DNA of 64,000 nt from JAVBKX01 sp031553835 (lineage in GTDB: Bacteria; Bacteroidota; Bacteroidia; Bacteroidales; Azobacteroidaceae). Positions 63,477-64,000 of the stretch are shown piece by piece. The stretch's first letter is position 1. Each line of letters opens with the position of its first letter. The notes below the pieces were generated by a model. The model saw nothing but the letters and a program-made list of their open reading frames with translations. It was not told the origin of the DNA and ran no database searches. Both the position numbers and the translations under genes were made by a program. The stretch is taken from positions 62,001 through 126,000 of the forward strand of contig JAVBKX010000016.1 in NCBI GenBank assembly GCA_031553835.1. Direction: 5' to 3'.

Positions 63477-64000
63477 ATGAAATTATTTACATCTCATAAT
63501 AACGCTTTGCAGGAATCTCAAACTGCCATTGTGGCAACTATCGGATTTTTTGACGGAGTACACGCCGGTCATCGTTTTTTGATAGAACAGGTGAAGGGGG
63601 TGGCGCAGGAACGAGGTTTGCCGAGTGCAGTGATTACATTTCCACAGCATCCGCGTGCAGTATTGCATCAGGATTTTCAACCGAAATTGTTGAATAGCCG
63701 GGAGGAACGGGAAGAATTGTTGCGCCAGACAGGTGTTGATTATTGTTTTGTACTGGATTTTACTCCCGAGATGTCGGAATTGTCTGCCAATATTTTTATT
63801 GGTGAGGTTTTGGTCGGAAAATACAGGGTAGATACTTTAGTGGTGGGCTACGATCATCGTTTTGGTAAAAATCGCGCCGAAGGTTTTGAGGATTATAAAA
63901 AATCGGGCGAAAAATACGGAATGAATGTTGTGTTGGCTAAGGAATTGGATGAAAAATTGCATGTCAGTTCCACGGTGATTCGCAATGCTTTATTGGATGG
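63477..64000 (+). CDS. ribF: Bifunctional riboflavin kinase/FAD synthetase, 3' end outside window
   Basis: 174 codons are visible. They cover the N-terminal FAD synthetase (nucleotidyltransferase) domain: TIGFFDGVHAGHRFLIEQV with the HxGH-type motif, VITFPQHPRAVL, TLVVGYDHRFGKNRAEGF and VSSTVIRNALL. The C-terminal riboflavin kinase domain would lie beyond position 64000. The enzyme makes FMN and FAD from riboflavin. The ATG at 63477 gives a normal family start. Confidence 0.95.
   Translation, partial: MKLFTSHNNALQESQTAIVATIGFFDGVHAGHRFLIEQVKGVAQERGLPSAVITFPQHPRAVLHQDFQPKLLNSREEREELLRQTGVDYCFVLDFTPEMSELSANIFIGEVLVGKYRVDTLVVGYDHRFGKNRAEGFEDYKKSGEKYGMNVVLAKELDEKLHVSSTVIRNALLD

Noticed and set aside
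1..64000. tRNA, rRNA, riboswitch, insertion sequence or prophage genes
   Set aside because: I read all intergenic gaps and found no cloverleaf-like or ribosomal sequence, no transposase or integrase, and no phage structural gene. The toxin-antitoxin pair alone does not indicate a prophage.

Overview
The window looks like a chromosomal segment of a polysaccharide-degrading Bacteroidota, probably order Bacteroidales. It has two SusC/SusD pairs, a hybrid two-component sensor, an ECF-sigma/FecR switch, many lipoproteins, and upstream sequences matching the Bacteroidota -7 promoter element TAnnTTTG. One secreted protein ends in a type IX secretion sorting tail. That argues for a T9SS-bearing Bacteroidales rather than Bacteroides itself. 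This is inference from gene content, not a phylogenetic result.

Region 1 (1-21414, all minus strand) is a glycan catabolic block. Reading in the direction of transcription it holds a GH31 lipoprotein, a GH43-CBM32-FN3 protein, a Gfo/Idh/MocA oxidoreductase, L-fucose isomerase, a FucA-like class II aldolase, an FGGY sugar kinase and a GH43 lipoprotein. A second promoter follows, then an IPT/NHL surface lipoprotein, SusC, SusD, a DUF1735-type lipoprotein and the hybrid sensor kinase, which runs off the left edge. A pair of 15-bp direct repeats 21 bp apart lies just upstream of the SusCD promoter and is a good operator candidate.

Region 2 (21619-35787) is mostly core genome: S41 peptidase, coaD, a GH78 rhamnosidase overlapping a MerR-type gene, an M23 peptidase, then divergently alaS. 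After alaS come a toxin-antitoxin pair whose promoter sits in a 40-bp perfect palindrome, a rhomboid protease overlapping the antitoxin, a compact phospholipid cassette (YnbA-like, CdsA/YnbB-like, PlsC-like), thyA and folA.

Region 3 (35875-47578) holds a GH2 beta-galactosidase with a ricin-type domain, a very large alpha-2-macroglobulin without the thioester motif, and a fused ADP-forming acyl-CoA synthetase.

Region 4 (48036-59377) is a second glycan locus run by extracytoplasmic signalling: FecR anti-sigma factor, SusC with an STN domain, SusD, then on the other strand the ECF sigma factor, a SusE/F-like protein with a T9SS tail, and a GH31. The same 45-bp element (40 of 45 identical) lies upstream of both fecR and the GH31 gene, and a weaker version lies upstream of the sigma gene. 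Together these look like one autoregulated ECF regulon and form the most striking signal in the window.

Region 5 (59603-64000) has a PadR regulator with a PspC/GIN-domain membrane protein, glutamate dehydrogenase with a strong terminator, and the start of ribF. I saw no tRNA, rRNA, CRISPR array, insertion sequence or prophage. Several short dispersed intergenic repeat families are present.
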